A DNA stretch of 64,000 bases, taken from positions 6,801,097-6,865,096 of the forward strand of contig CM035355.1 of assembly GCA_020137815.1 (NCBI GenBank), in the 5' to 3' direction. This document shows positions 63,977 to 64,000 of this stretch, piece after piece. Under the pieces are notes generated by a model that had not been told where the DNA came from, searched no databases, and saw only the letters and a program-made list of their open reading frames with translations. This DNA is from Hormiphora californensis. Lineage: Eukaryota; Ctenophora; Tentaculata; Cydippida; Pleurobrachiidae. The translations under genes were made by a program, and so were the position numbers. How positions within the stretch are numbered: the first letter of the stretch is position 1; every line of letters starts with the position of its first letter.

Positions 63977-64000
63977 CAGTGAAGAGGGCAATGCGTATCA

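Overview
The window is animal nuclear DNA. The supporting evidence is multi-exon genes with short GT-AG introns, a cytoplasmic-type actin with a CArG box upstream, an FBXW7 orthologue, a WDFY1/2-type WD40-FYVE gene, a C6orf120/UPF0669 homologue and a PIK3R5/6-type regulatory subunit of class IB PI3-kinase. Compact introns, abundant (GA/CT)n tracts, many foldback (palindromic) repeats and a degenerate TTAGGG-like block point to an invertebrate. A sponge or another early-branching animal is plausible, but I cannot fix the species.

Layout. 0.9-1.8 kb (-): a small three-exon gene for an unknown Pro/Arg-rich protein. 4.0-10.7 kb (-): the 17-exon PIK3R5/6-like gene, read through in a consistent frame to 897 aa. 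11.0-24 kb: a repeat-rich stretch with a 939-bp near-perfect palindrome, long (GA)n tracts, one poor-quality patch and several isolated exon-like segments, mostly on the minus strand. 24.09-30.31 kb: a 6.2-kb composite element in which a decayed LINE (ORF1, endonuclease, reverse transcriptase) and a foldback sit between 201-bp terminal inverted repeats. 30.6-31.2 kb (-): two exons of an unknown gene. 33.2-42.0 kb (+): three tandem paralogues (A, B, C) of an unrecognised, probably secreted family. B and C arose by a roughly 3.5-kb segmental duplication whose junction can be read to the base; B is frameshifted. 42-50.8 kb: repeats (163-bp satellite, MITEs, telomere-like inverted repeat) and two minus-strand exons. 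50.8-64 kb: C6orf120 homologue, intronless FBXW7, WDFY1/2 homologue and actin (all +), then the last exon of a membrane protein (-).

The most unusual pattern is splicing-related. In gene A nearly every intron carries tandem copies of its own splice donor or acceptor together with adjacent exon bases. Similar iteration of splice acceptors, branch-point-like CTAAC plus pyrimidine modules, or donors occurs in the PIK3R5-like and WDFY genes. A second theme is foldback DNA at every scale, from 49-bp perfect hairpins to the 939-bp palindrome and the long-TIR LINE carrier. Paired empty and filled sites for several of these elements are visible between paralogues B and C.

The genes are ordinary, separately promoted eukaryotic genes with no sign of an operon. 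Functionally the recognised products touch phosphoinositide signalling (PIK3R5-like subunit makes PIP3 with p110-gamma; WDFY FYVE domain reads PI3P on endosomes), SCF ubiquitin ligation (FBXW7) and the cytoskeleton (actin). Three patches (18.4-19.24, 31.54-32.62 and 42.45-43.6 kb) look like low-quality consensus, so frameshifts near them should be treated with caution.
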